A DNA stretch of 64,000 nucleotides from Blattamonas nauphoetae (lineage: Eukaryota > Preaxostyla > Oxymonadida): positions 124,001-188,000 of the forward strand of contig JARBJD010000101.1 in assembly GCA_033064195.1 (NCBI GenBank). The letters run 5' to 3'. Shown one piece after another: positions 7,878-18,632 of the stretch (positions are counted from its first letter, which is position 1; each line of letters starts with the position of its first letter). The notes under the pieces are model-generated. The model made no database searches. It was not told the DNA's origin and worked only from the letters and a program-made list of their open reading frames with translations. Position numbers and translations under genes: made by a program.

Positions 7878-10549
7878 TCATTGAGGTGGGAAGAAGGAGA
7901 AAAACTCAAAGTCATCATTCTCATCATCCTCTCCTCTTCCCTGCTCTTCGAGTGTTGGACTCCTGAAAGGGGTCATATCGTCCCAATCGAAGTTGTCATC
8001 TCCTTCCGATCCACCACTTGTTCGAGGTTCTGTGTCCATTTCTACGTGCTCAGTGTCCGCGGTCAAAATCCATTCTGATCGCAACAACGATGGGCTCACA
8101 CAACGATGAGAGTGACTCAATGGATGAACTGGACTGATGTCAGCTTCGTCTGATGGTCCATCTTCCCCACTCCCAAACCACCACTCCGCTTCTCTGGCTT
8201 CGCTGTTCGTTTTCACAAGCTTTTGTTGACTCCAGTTGTCTTCAAGTCCCATCAGAACTGGGTCTGATATCGAACCCAAGTCGGGCGTATTCACTTCACG
8301 CCCACACTCGCACGCACTCATCATTTCCTGAGTTGAAGTTGGAACCGAATCGTCCTGGTTCACTCTCTCTTTTCCCTCCCACAACACCAGCTCCGCGTTT
8401 TCAATCACACGCAATGCTCTGTAAATGGTGTCGACAACGTCGAAACAAAATGAAAGTGGAGAAAAGAGAGAAGACAGACTTGACATAAATGAGAGGAGTC
8501 CCGTCCTCGTCCAATCCATCCTCCGCCACGCAGTTTCCACACTCCAAAGATCGTCGAATCAGGCGGCTTGGAAGAGGAGAGAGTGAGGTGTCCAGATGAA
8601 TTCCATCAGAGCGAGTGAAGACAGCCACTGAGTCAGCTGTTGGCACATCCACGCCACTTCTGAAGAAGAGAGAAGAAACATGAATGATCGAGAAGAGGAG
8701 AAAAATGAAGATAACAGGGGTGAAAAGCGACGAAATAGACAATGAGGAAAAAATGATGAAAAAGTGAGAAGAGGATCGAAGAGGAGACATGAAAGCGACG
8801 AAGTCGTTCGGGAGCACTCGACCTTCCACAAACACTCCCACTGAGGGACAGAAGCCGGTGAGGAAGGGATGGTGCGAACGAGCGAGGACGAGAGAGAACG
8901 GATGGCTGAAATATGGCCGAAGCACAGCACCTGGGAAGTTGACAAGAAGAGAGGCAGACACGACCCATCTGACAACACAGAAGTGTGGCGAAGGATGAAC
9001 GATGAATTGCGAGGGTAGAGCAGCTCGGCCAGAGCAGGTGGGGACAGCTCTCCGAAACATGTGTCGCACAGAAACTGCCTGTGAAGAGAGGAGGTGAGAG
9101 AAGAGAGACAATGAGAGTCGAAACAGACACACTCGAAGTCCACAGCTCACACAACCGACGCTACAAAGAGCGAACACTGCAAGGCACAAGATGAGTGGCA
9201 GAAATCCCCACACTTGACACATTCTATCACTGCACACATCACACAGAAGAGCACACACCGTTGGTCATCCAAACAGGGCACGTACAGATGCAGCACAATG
9301 GGATTTCTTCGTATTCAGTCTCACTTTGGACTTTGTCTCTGTTCTGTCTTGTTTGAGCAGAGGGAAGGTGAGCAAGAACGGAAGATTGGGTGTGATTCTT
9401 GTGTGCAACTCGTTCGTGTCCAGTAAGATAAGATAGCTTAGAGTACGCTCTTCGGCATCCAGGGAACGTGCATTTGTTCGGTTTCTCGCCAGTGTGGATT
9501 TGTTGTTGGTCTTGGAGATTACCTGATGAAGCAAACGCAGATTCACATCTTGCAAAGGTGTTTTCGGATGGTTGTTCATCTGTGTGGATTCTTTTGTGTT
9601 GTGTGAGAGCAGATGGATCGGAAAAAGCCTTGTCACATCCAGTAAAGGTGCATCGGAAAGGTTTTTCACCAATGTGGATTCGTTCGTGTCTTTGAAGATT
9701 GGACAATAGCGAAAATGTTTTTCCACATCCAGCGAATGAGCATTCGAATGGTTTCTCACCAGTGTGGGTTCGTTCATGCTTTCTCAGAAGTGATGAACTA
9801 GAAAACGCCGATTCACATCCAGGAAATGAACATTTGTGTGGCTTCTCACCAGTGTGAATTTTTTCGTGCCCTTTCAGAAGTGATGAACTAGAAAACGCAG
9901 ATTCACATCCATGAAATGAACATTTGAATGGTTTTTCACGAGTGTGGAGTCGTTCGTGCGTTTTCAGATAAGATAATGTTGTGAATGCTTTTCCACATCC
10001 AGGGAATGAACATTTGTGTGACTTCTCACCAGTGTGAGTTCGTTCATGATATTTGCGACCCGAATGTGAAGAAAAAGCTTTTTCACACCCAGGGAAAGTG
10101 CACTTGAATGGTTTCTCACCAGTGTGGGTTCGTTCATGTTTTTGCAGATGAGACAAATGTACAAAATCGTCACTACATCCTGGATACGTGCACTTGAAGG
10201 GTCTTTCACCTGTATGGGTTCGTTCGTGTTGTCTGAGAGACGATAAAGTTGTAAAAGCTTTTTGACATCCTGGAAAGTTGCATTTGTAAGGTCGTTCATT
10301 TGTGTGGGTTCGTTCGTGGTGTTTGAGCTGAATTTTTCGAGAAAACACTTTTTCACATCCAGGATGTGTGCATTGGAATAGCTTTTCACCTGTGTGGGTT
10401 CGTTCGTGTCTCGCAAGTTGAGACGGATATTGTGCTGAATAATCACAGTATGAACACTGATATCGCTTCAAGGACATAGTAAATATAGGAGAGTTTGTCT
10501 TTACCGCAGTTATCGAGAAACGCGAGTTGTGACATTCCTGCAATGACAA
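7878..10549 (-). CDS. Twelve C2H2 fingers plus a PHD-like finger, multi-exon
   Basis: The first exon (10549 to about 9270) encodes twelve TFIIIA-type C2H2 fingers in tandem, most with TGEKPF-type linkers. The eleventh is degenerate: it lacks the first Cys and the first His (SENTFARC...QDQQQIH). A likely 29-nt intron beginning GTGTGTGCTC then brings CCIC together with VIECVKCGDFCHSSC. A further intron adds FLCDTC, giving a C-x2-C, C-x2-C, x4-H-x2-C, C-x2-C metal-binding pattern like a PHD finger with a short last gap. Less certain exons follow (ALRVIENAELVLW near 8400). The protein ends in an acidic tail, GGSEGDDNFDWDD to FFPPQ. It is likely a nuclear DNA-binding and chromatin-reading regulator. 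Middle exons near 8560-9140 are unresolved. The start could also be the ATG at 10477. Confidence 0.7.
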
Positions 10550-10840
10550 AATGTAGGGGCGATCTTTCTCATTTGTGAAGTTCTCTGTAATTAGGGAAAT
10601 AAAAAGAAAGATCCACGTTGAAGGTGGATACCATCCTTTTTTCGCAGAACGAGACGTCTTGCTCTCCAGTAAAAAAAAATTTGAAGACTCATATGTTCAC
10701 TTGACTTGAACGAAGGTGTTTTGGTGAATCCTCGTTCACTTACTTGGAAGGACTGCCTCAAATTTGTGTCTGAGATTATCAGATTTCACTTCACTCTTTT
10801 TTCGATTGACTCGATTGACTAAAAGAAATTATGGGATAGA

Positions 10841-11439
10841 ATGTTCGCCACCTCGAATCTCATCGATCAACCAACGAGGAAGAAGCCCGTCCCTCCCCCT
10901 CAACCAAAACCCGATGACTATTATGCTCAACAGGAACAGAAAAGACTTGAATCAATCCGCCAGCGAAACCAAGACATCATCGAGTCACGCCATGCAAAGT
11001 ATCGGGGGTCACCAGAACAAAAGCACAAGATTCAGTGTGAGTTAATCTCTCCTTTTTTCAAATTTATTTCCAGGGAACGCGAACAAAACGAGAGAAAAAT
11101 CCTGAACGAACAGCGGGAAGAAATCAAACGTGCACAAGCTGAACGAGAGAAAAAGGAAGTTCGTTGCCCCTCTTCATCATCCTCTTTAGGACGAAAGTAT
11201 TCGTCGCTATCAACAAGAACAAGCGATTCGTTCTTCAGAGGAAGAGCGAAAACGACAAGAAACACTCAACCGAAATTCACTCCAAAACAAAGAGGTATTA
11301 CCATCTTTTGGGTCAATAGTCATATTTTCAGTTGAACCGTTCACTTCGTGAAGAGCGTCAGATGAAAATAAATCAAGATCGCATGATTCCTGATGTCTCA
11401 CCAGCTTTTTTCGATAAATTCGAAACTAGCGCGAGATAA
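10841..11439 (+). CDS. Charged coiled-coil protein, four exons
   Basis: Exons 10841-11034, 11074-11158, 11190-11294 and 11332-11439 join in frame to 163 residues ending FDKFETSAR. The three introns are 39, 31 and 37 nt, all GT...AG with pyrimidine-rich 3' ends. After a Pro-rich start (KKPVPPPQPKPDDYYAQQ) the protein is a continuous Glu/Arg/Gln-rich helix typical of coiled coils. This resembles small axonemal or cytoskeletal proteins, but no family is recognised. The frame breaks seen without splicing all disappear on removing these introns, which supports the model. It is divergent from the zinc-finger gene, with 290 bases between their starts. Confidence 0.75.
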
Positions 11440-11685
11440 CTTTGTTTTCTGTATTCTACGATATTCTACAATGAATTTTACGAAGATACTGTGATCTTCT
11501 CCTTTGATTTTGAATTTGAATATCAATTCACATCGACGCATTCTTTTGACCTCATTAGTCTGACACAATCGTTGTCAGTACTTGGTATTTTAAGTATACA
11601 TGCGTTAAGAATATTTTGGCCGCATAAAAAAAGAGTCGACAATATTAGTGTCGATTCCACGTAGAATTTGACGATACAATGATGT

Positions 11686-13169
11686 TCAAGAAGTGTCAAA
11701 ATCTTCCTCCTCTCCACTTCCGAACTGGTGAATTCCTGTCCCATCCACTTGAACAAGAACGGCAAGTGGTGCAGTGACAGGACTTTTCGTTATCGCCAAC
11801 AATTTGACGTTCAATGGCTCGTTGTTGTCGTCACTTCGATCGCGGATATTTGAGATCGTACCGGGGAGTGAATTGACGAGAACCAGACGGGTATTCACTG
11901 AGTGATGCCATAAAAGCCCAAGTCGTGGCGACAGCGTCGACGGGAAGGTGAAAGGAGATGGAGGTGGCATTGGGAGAGATAGAGTGGATGAGGGAAGGAA
12001 AAGTGATGAATCTTGATGAAGAGATGGCTAAAGAGGCACGAAAGAGAGGAAAGCACTTCAGGAAATGATTTAGACAGCACACCGTTGGAGAATGAGAAGA
12101 TGAACTGAACGCGGTGTTTGTGATTACCACAGCCAATCCGAAAAGCTCTGCAGCACGTCTAAAGGAAGTATAAAGAAGTAAAAGATGGGGAATGGGAAAT
12201 TGGAGTCAACAGACTTCAATTGAGCTGTGGTGGATGACAACATGTGTTGTCGATCGATGAGAGAAGTGCCACTCGGAAATGATTGATTGACAACTATCCA
12301 ATCACAAAAATAAACAGTCTGAGAACAAGCAAACTGGCAGCAATCGAGTCGATAACCACGATCCGGATCTTCTTCTCGATAATTTGGTCCTCAAGAGTTG
12401 TCTGTGCCCATCTGGCAAGGTCTGAGAGACCACTCACTTTCATCACATGAACACGCGACATTAAACTCTGAAGGACGGTGTCATTCACGTCATTTTCATT
12501 TTCTGATGCTCCAACCGTTTGGGGTGAGATTCGAGCTGAAGCAAGTGAGAGAAGTCTTATAGAGAAGAAGAAGGAGGAAGAAACAAAAAAATGGTTGGAT
12601 ACAAGCGTGGGGAGAACGAGGATTCAGCATCGATGAAGAGGGAGGAGAGCCCAAATCCACCGTGCTCACTAGGAGAGAAAAAGGTGTATGATGAAAATAG
12701 AACACACGGAAGGAGAGATGATTGGAGAATAAGTTGTAAACAAAGGATGGTCTTTCCCGAAGACGATTCTCCAACTATCTGGTGAAAATGAATATAATCG
12801 GAAGGAAAGGAAACCTCTGTGATCGTTCCGGCTTGGAGACCACCGTGGAGGTGTGAGTCAAGTATCGGGATGTTGAAAGGGATGGGATTTTGAAGTTGGA
12901 GGAGATTCCAAGCCTGAGATGAACAAATCGAGAAGAAAAGACAAAATGAAAGCAGAAGATAGAAATACAGTTTTTGGTGTTGGTGTAGCCATGGCAGAGA
13001 GTTCATTGAGCAAGTTGTTGATTGTCAGAAAATCAACATCCAAAAGTCGCATCAAGAGATCATATGGAGTAGTTAGAAAGCGTTCAACTGTCAGAATTTG
13101 TGCATTGGAAAGTCTTTGGAGTTGTAAGTCTGAGAAACTCCGAATCCTGCGAAGTTGTCTCGAGGCCAT
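11686..13169 (-). CDS. XRCC3: XRCC3-like RAD51 paralogue, multi-exon
   Basis: Reading the minus strand and removing short introns gives a RecA-fold recombinase. An N-terminal helical segment (MASRQLRRIRSFSDLQ...) leads to LDSHLHGGLQAGTITE. The Walker A motif GESSSGKT follows, then FIDAESSFSP, LARWAQTTLED, and the Walker B strand RIVVIDSIAA. After that come DRQHMLSSTTAQLKRAAELFGLAVVITN and LGLLWHHSVNTRLVLV, all in family order. GGL...GITE...AGKTQL and the LARW/VVIDS spacing favour XRCC3 over RAD51 or DMC1. It should help resolve recombination intermediates during double-strand break repair. At least six introns of about 36-60 nt separate the pieces. It ends EEEDFDTS-stop at 11686. Nuclear role is inferred from the family. 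Confidence 0.82.
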
Positions 13170-13189
13170 TAAAAAAAATGGGGCGACTG

Positions 13190-13375
13190 TCAAGTCTTGT
13201 TTTGTGAATCTGAATCACTTTCACCTCTTCTCAGCTTCAGTACTGTTGGAATCAACGAAGTAACGTCTGTTTTCACAGAGTCATTCATGACCTTGAGGAA
13301 AGTGTCGAGATCGTCACCACGAATTCCAGGAGTGGTTGATCCAGACCGATGAGGGCGATCGGTGAACACTATCAC
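13190..13375 (-). CDS. Small open frame upstream of the XRCC3-like gene
   Basis: A 61-residue frame (MIVFTDRPHRSG...ESDSDSQNKT) that ends about 20 bases before the XRCC3-like start. The middle (GDDLDTFLKVMNDSVK) could form helices. No family is recognised. It could be a separate small gene, the last exon of a longer one, or chance. Proximity to the next gene on the same strand is unusual but not unique here. Confidence 0.25.
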   Translation of the reverse strand: MIVFTDRPHRSGSTTPGIRGDDLDTFLKVMNDSVKTDVTSLIPTVLKLRRGESDSDSQNKT

Positions 13376-13523
13376 TTCACCTTTTCGTTTTCTCGGTTCA
13401 TTTTACCCTTTTATCTCTCATTTCATCACAATTTTTTGACAAATTTTGTTTGATCATGGTTTGTGGTGAAGTGACACAATATAACAGCCTGACCAACAAA
13501 ACACCCAAATTCAGATCACGCTC

Positions 13524-13598
13524 GACGCTTGCGTGGTGCAATCGGTAGATCGCCCGCTTTCAAAGCTTGAGGACGCGGGTTCAAGACCTACCAGCGTC
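13524..13598 (+). tRNA. tRNA-like Pol III gene, isotype unresolved
   Basis: Internal A box TGGTGCAATCG (13534-13544) and B box GGTTCAAGACC (13578-13588) both fit the eukaryotic tRNA consensus. A run of ten T starts at 13602, as expected of a Pol III terminator. An acceptor stem GACGCT/AGCGTC pairs at six positions, and the D arm fits. The anticodon arm does not fold cleanly: CCGCTTTCAAAGCTTGA gives a poor stem. CCCGC can instead pair with GCGGG of the T arm. Candidate anticodons depend on register (TTC, TCA or CAA). It is a tRNA gene, a decayed tRNA, or a tRNA-derived small RNA. Confidence 0.5.
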
Positions 13599-13879
13599 CT
13601 CTTTTTTTTTTCTCAACTTAGAATTTTTTGGCCCACCAACTCGACATTTGCCCAATAGAGGATGAAATGAGGGCAGAGATGAAGAGACAAATGTGAGAAT
13701 GGCCTGGAAACTGGAGAGGAGAGAAAGACGGAAAAAGAATCAAAGATGGATAATGGAGCACATCTGAGTGTCAACACAGAGCGAGTGGGAAACAATGAAG
13801 GGCCAGCATGTGATGTTATTTGAATATCGAGTGAAATGTTGGATCTGGGCGACAGAGTTCTGTAGGTGTCACGCCTCAT

Positions 13880-14941
13880 CTACAAATTGAAAGCCGAGCT
13901 CATTCCGAACAAATTCATAATTTCGAATGAATATTCCCTCACATGGTCTCCATACTTCGTTGAGTTTTCTTGAAGCAGGGTTTGTTCGAGATGATTTCTG
14001 AACCCTTCCTGTTCCAGTGTCCGCAGCAATATTCTGTCTCTGCCCACAGTTTCCGCTCCATTGGTCCTCCATTTGGCAATATTGTGGGAGATGTGCAGCA
14101 AAAGGATTTGGTGAACATATTCGTCTTCCGCTTTCGTGAAAAGTGACTGGAAGACTATTGGGATGGGAGAGGACGTAATGAAATCTAGTGTTGGTTGGTG
14201 GAAAGCACTAACTTCAAAGAAAGAGAACACTGATCGCATAATCATCCCGTATTCGTCTCCCCAAAACACGAGACGATAATGGTGACTGATCTGGACGAGA
14301 GATGGGACGATTGGGGCCAACACTTCATGCAGCATCAAATCTCGGATTGATTGAGGGTCAGTGTTGGTATCGGCGGAGAGAGATCGAACAGAGTCGGGTG
14401 AGGCGAGCCAGATGCCATTTTTGAGAACGTTGAGAATGATGTATAGGACGGTCTGATTCGCCATCACATAAAGGTTTTGCAGATTCGGGCTTGTAAGGAT
14501 TCCGGGAACGAGTTTGGAGGAGACAAGGGCCAGTTTGTTTGAGGAGGAACATGTCTGGAGGATTCGAGTCATGAAGACGAGTGTAGGATTGAATATCAAT
14601 TCATGGGACATTGAGAGGAGGACAGTCATCGAATCCACAAAGGCTGCAGCGGGATTTGTGGAACCTTGTCCAATGGCCTCCAAGAAATCATCGACGTTCA
14701 ATTTGCTTCCGAGATCCCAGATGAGCGAAGATGCTTTCAGAAGAAGATCATCATTCCAGTTGTACCCATTTCTGACCATTGAAACAAGAGATAGGAGGAC
14801 TGGTGACAGAGAATCAGACGTGTGTGGTCCATCCCGAGTCCAATTCAGGAATGGAGAGTCTTCTGGATAAAACAAATGAAAATGAAGAGAAAAAGTGGAT
14901 ACCGTTCGATGAGGCCTTTCTGAAAGTGTGATGTGCTCCAT
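13880..14941 (-). CDS. ARM/HEAT-like family protein, subfamily 1, copy 3
   Basis: 353 residues on the minus strand, diverged from copies 1 and 2 but colinear: PFLNWTRDG, LVSMVRNGYNWND, FVDSMTVLLSMSHE, SSKLVPGILTSP, HEVLAPIVPSLVQIS, SAFHQPTLDFITSSPIPIVFQSLF. QVLAP-like HEVLAP also links it to subfamily 2. It is all-helical with no active site, so a scaffold role is only inferred. The 5' end was copied immediately upstream in a recent local duplication, so two potential starts and promoters exist (14941 and 15194). The start at 14941 gives the uninterrupted protein. Confidence 0.78.
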   Translation of the reverse strand: MEHITLSERPHRTVSTFSLHFHLFYPEDSPFLNWTRDGPHTSDSLSPVLLSLVSMVRNGYNWNDDLLLKASSLIWDLGSKLNVDDFLEAIGQGSTNPAAAFVDSMTVLLSMSHELIFNPTLVFMTRILQTCSSSNKLALVSSKLVPGILTSPNLQNLYVMANQTVLYIILNVLKNGIWLASPDSVRSLSADTNTDPQSIRDLMLHEVLAPIVPSLVQISHHYRLVFWGDEYGMIMRSVFSFFEVSAFHQPTLDFITSSPIPIVFQSLFTKAEDEYVHQILLLHISHNIAKWRTNGAETVGRDRILLRTLEQEGFRNHLEQTLLQENSTKYGDHVREYSFEIMNLFGMSSAFNL

Positions 14942-15212
14942 GGACGATTGTTTTCATGGGTCTTCCAACCCAGATGAGCGAAGATGCTTTCAGAAGAAGA
15001 TCATCATTCCAGTTGTACCCATTTCTGACCATTGAAACAAGAGATAGGAGGACTGGTGACAGAGAATCAGACGTGTGTGGTCCATCCCGAGTCCAATTCA
15101 GGAATGGAGAGTCTTCTGGATAAAACAAATGAAAATGAAGAGAAAAAGTGGATACCGTTCGATGAGGCCTTTCTGAAAGTGTGATGTGCTCCATGGACGA
15201 TTGTCTTCACGG
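14716..15212 (-). repeat. Tandem duplication of the 5' end of ARM-like copy 3 (253-bp step)
   Basis: About 244 bases at 14716-14959 recur at 14969-15212, offset 253 throughout and almost identical. The unit covers the start codon, the first 60 or so codons and some 5' flank. The outer copy reads MEHITLSERPHRTVS... for 126 residues and then runs out of frame at the junction. Near-identity implies a recent event. Confidence 0.9.
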
Positions 15213-15406
15213 TTCATTCTGATATTCATACCCTTTAATGAATATCTTACTAACCCGAACTTCAATATCTGCGAGGACAATTTCACTGAAGTTTGTCTTC
15301 GGAAAGTGGACAACAAAACATGCGTGAATGACTCAATGTTTCATGAGATGAAAAGAATCAATGAAGTGAAATGGTGATCCAGGGCATCTCCCAAAGATCC
15401 AAATTC

Positions 15407-17643
15407 CTAATATTCGTCCCAGATGACCGCATCCTCCCATTTGTCATCCAACAGCACCTCGATGGAGCGTCTTCCTTTGAGGAGATAGTTCACTGGTGCT
15501 TGGTTGAGGATATCGAGAGGAAGAGATAGGAGGGTTTTCAGTGTTGCGACGTATTGTTCCTTGGTTCGACCCAATCGTTTGAAAATTGTGCCAAAATTCA
15601 TCTTTTTGGATTGTCTGAAGAAGGCGCAGATTCTGAGAATGATGTCATCGGTCAACGAGGTGTTCGAGTTGAGGTGAGCAACAGTTCTGTCGATGACTTC
15701 GATTGTCTCTTTGTTGGAGAGAGAGCTCACAAGTTCAGTTGTGAGGATGAAGGGAGGACATGGCGACGAGAGAGCAGCCTCGTTCATCATTTCTTTCAGT
15801 TTTTGATAATACGGATCGACCCAATCAGCTTTCAAATTCAGTTTGAACAAGAGAGCCAGGAAGTCAAGAATGAGGTTCTGTTCGCATCGCTCCAACGCGA
15901 ATGGATGGAGCGAGAGGTGGACGGCATAATCCATCGTCAGATCGAGGAACCAGAGAATGAGCGTATTCCACCTAACCTTCGATTTGATGCTCGTGAGATG
16001 CTCGGTCAAGAACGCGATGAGGTTGGAGTGAAAGGTGATGAATTCTGTTGTGAAGGGCAGTGTTGATGGCTTGACTGCTTCAACAAAGAGGAAGATCCAT
16101 TCCGTCCAAATGGTGTCACGACACTTGTGTTTGATAATTGGGACGAATTCACGAAACGCTGTGAGGATAAAATTGGCGTGGCGAGGCTGAGTGGGAATGA
16201 AGAGTGTCCAGAGCGATTTCATATCATGAGGAGGCGAGTCAGTGAGGAAGAGACGATCCACAGTTACAGCGAAAGAGCCGTTAACCGAAGGGAGTTCTGT
16301 GCCTGGCGGAGGGCGAAGCAGAAAGAACAGAATCGATTGGAGTTCCAAATCGGATAATATTTTCTTCCTCCCGTTCCGAAAAAGCAGACTTTCGAATCCC
16401 TGCACCCAAAGGCGTTTGTTCTTTGGTTCTGTGAAATTGGAAAACAGATACTGTTGTGCCACGTTCATATTGGTGATTCCCATCGCAGATGCGAAGGCCG
16501 ACGACAGATCGCCACGAATGGTCACGAAGAACTGCTGAATCTCCGGAAAATGTGATGCGGACAATTTGGATTGGTCGACTGTGGGATGGTTCTCGTCACA
16601 CAAAAGATACTCCAACAATTCATCGGAAATGGGTGGATCGTTCGAGGAGGCAAATGCGGAAGGAAGAACTGTTCGAATCTGGCTGTAGTAGCATTCAGTG
16701 TCGCGAGGGGGAAGGGATGGATAAGGGATTCTGTGATTTGTGACGTGAGCTCGCTGGGGCTTGAAGGGAGCGTCATTTCGTTGAGATAAAGACGGAGGTT
16801 CCCTGGTTGGAGAAGTAACATACAACGGGACAAGATCGAAAGGAGATGGTTGTGCAATTCCAGTGTTTGTTCATTCACTGGAATTTCGTGCGGTTTAAGA
16901 ACAGAGAAGAGACCAGACATGAATGCAGTCTTAGTCTCGGAGATAGTGAATGCGGGAGATGTAGACTGGTGTACAACAGCGTAGAACGCAATGAAGGCAC
17001 GTTTCAGGGCATCACTTGGAAGAGAAAACAGTTTGAGGAGAGTTGAAGCGAGTTCCTTCGAGAGGCAACAATTCGGGAAGAGGTATTCGAACAAGGCCTT
17101 TGAACCACCTTCATGATATTCCATGTGGAGCGTGGTGTATCGCAGGAACCGAATCGCATGGGTGATATCCGTTTGAGACAGTTCCATTTCGGAGTCAACA
17201 TGAGCAAAGAGTGAGAGACACCCTTCCCCAATCTCATCCGTTCCGATGCCATCCTGCAGCACCAATCTTTGATCCCACGAGACGGAGGTGGTGAGAGGTA
17301 CATCATCACCCTCCAGAAGCTCTTGACCCGCCTTTGTGTCTGGATTGATTCGCTTTCTTTTCAATTCGAACAGCAGAATTGATCTTGATATCCGAAAATA
17401 TTCACGTTCATCCCCATCATCCGTGACTGGATCGGTAGTTGGTTGGATATAACTTGAATCAACAGGTATTTCGCTGTTCTTCCCAAGATTTGTTTCGGAA
17501 GAAGGAATAACGATGCACGTATTCTCCATACTGGAGCAATTAGATTGGATGTGAGTTTCAGATGGTGAATCGGTGCTTTTCCTCGAATATTTAAGCTTTG
17601 GAGGCATATCTGGTAGATCTGTCCCTTTTTCACTTGATTTCAC
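15407..17643 (-). CDS. 724-residue helical protein with one intron
   Basis: Two long frames overlap in different phases. Removing a 62-nt intron at 16683-16744 (GTCACAAATC...CTACTACAG on the minus strand) joins SSPSELT to QIRTVLPSAF. That yields one 724-residue protein from MKSSEKGTDLPD to WEDAVIWDEY. The first 80 residues are polar and probably disordered. The rest is helix-rich with Leu-dense segments (LLKLFSLPSDALKRAFIAFYAV, WIFLFVEAV, DFLALLFKL) suggesting a repeat scaffold. No named domain is recognised. It is divergent from the RRM gene, only about 30 bases away, so the two promoters must overlap. Confidence 0.72.
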
Positions 17644-17672
17644 TGAATGAACGGAGTTGTCACAAACTGTCT

Positions 17673-18632
17673 ATGATGGAATTCATGCAAGAGAAGTATC
17701 GGCGGTGTTCTCGGAATCATATTGCGATCACTTTGTGTACAGACTCTCAACTGAGTGGACCTGATAATTATATTGCGGGCTTCAAAAAATACACTCCAAC
17801 CGCAAGCACCATGCAAGCAATTGCTCCGGAGAAGGCTTCATTCTGGACGGTTCTTCGTGATGGGTTCTCTTTCGATCTTGATGCTTTGAACCGTTTCTTC
17901 TCACGATTTGGGACAGTCTTCTTTTCTTCGACGATTGTCTCGCCATTTCCTGGCATTCCACACCAATATCAATTTGGGATTCTCACAAATACAACAGAGG
18001 ACATCATTATTTCAACATTTCACTCACAATATGCCTCTCTCCCAACCTCCAAACTGATCCTCCTCAACTCTGGTCCCGTTGTGAACCAGCTCTTCATTTC
18101 ATCAGTACCTGACTCAATGACGAACAGAGAATTGCAGACGATCATCTCACCTCATTCACAATGTTCCATATACATTCGGAAAGACCGAGAAAACCCGAAC
18201 ACAAGTGTCGCGTTCTTGATATTCCCAACGTCAACAGAAGCAGTTCATGCCTTCATGGATCGCTTCCAATGGACTTTGAATGGAACTCCACTTGAGGTGA
18301 CATTCACCACTGAATCACCTCTGTCGCCTCGCTTCCTCGTGATCACTCCTCCTCATCAACCAAAAGAAGCAGCCGATCCTCCTCGTTCTCCGACGAATCA
18401 AACAGTTAACATCGAAAACATCAGCCAAGGAACAACACTTGGAGAAATTTTTAAAAGTTTGCGGACATTGCATGGGAAGAAAATCACATTTGAGATTCCC
18501 GAGAACGAAACCGTGATGGCTTCTGGATCCGTGCAGATTGAGAGAGTGGAATCATTGCAATTCGCATCTCTCCAATCCCCCTTTGCAATTGATTTCCAAT
18601 CGTCCAGTTTTAGCAAATGTGGTTCCTTCTGA
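17673..18632 (+). CDS. RRM-domain protein
   Basis: Residues following NQLFISSVPDSMTNREL form an RRM-like fold: an RNP2-like strand (LFISSVP), helix (NRELQTIISPH), strand (CSIYIRK), an RNP1-like strand (SVAFLIFP) and helix (AVHAFMDRFQ), ending LEVTF. RNP1 lacks the usual aromatic pair, so RNA binding is plausible but not proven. An upstream part (SFDLDALNRFFSRFGTVFFSS) may be a second, degenerate RRM. The same SPH...C.I.I.K signature occurs in the split RRM-SH3 gene at 23400, so the two are paralogues. The ATG at 17673 is preferred because the upstream one (17598) lies within the divergent neighbour's coding region. Confidence 0.65.
   Translation: MMEFMQEKYRRCSRNHIAITLCTDSQLSGPDNYIAGFKKYTPTASTMQAIAPEKASFWTVLRDGFSFDLDALNRFFSRFGTVFFSSTIVSPFPGIPHQYQFGILTNTTEDIIISTFHSQYASLPTSKLILLNSGPVVNQLFISSVPDSMTNRELQTIISPHSQCSIYIRKDRENPNTSVAFLIFPTSTEAVHAFMDRFQWTLNGTPLEVTFTTESPLSPRFLVITPPHQPKEAADPPRSPTNQTVNIENISQGTTLGEIFKSLRTLHGKKITFEIPENETVMASGSVQIERVESLQFASLQSPFAIDFQSSSFSKCGSF

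Noticed and set aside
13524-13598. Selenocysteine tRNA because TCA can be placed in the anticodon loop
   Set aside because: No long variable arm and no extended acceptor stem; length and box spacing are those of an ordinary tRNA.
16522-16825. Frameshifted pseudogene at the overlap of two minus-strand frames
   Set aside because: The 62-nt intron 16683-16744 joins them cleanly, so the gene is intact.
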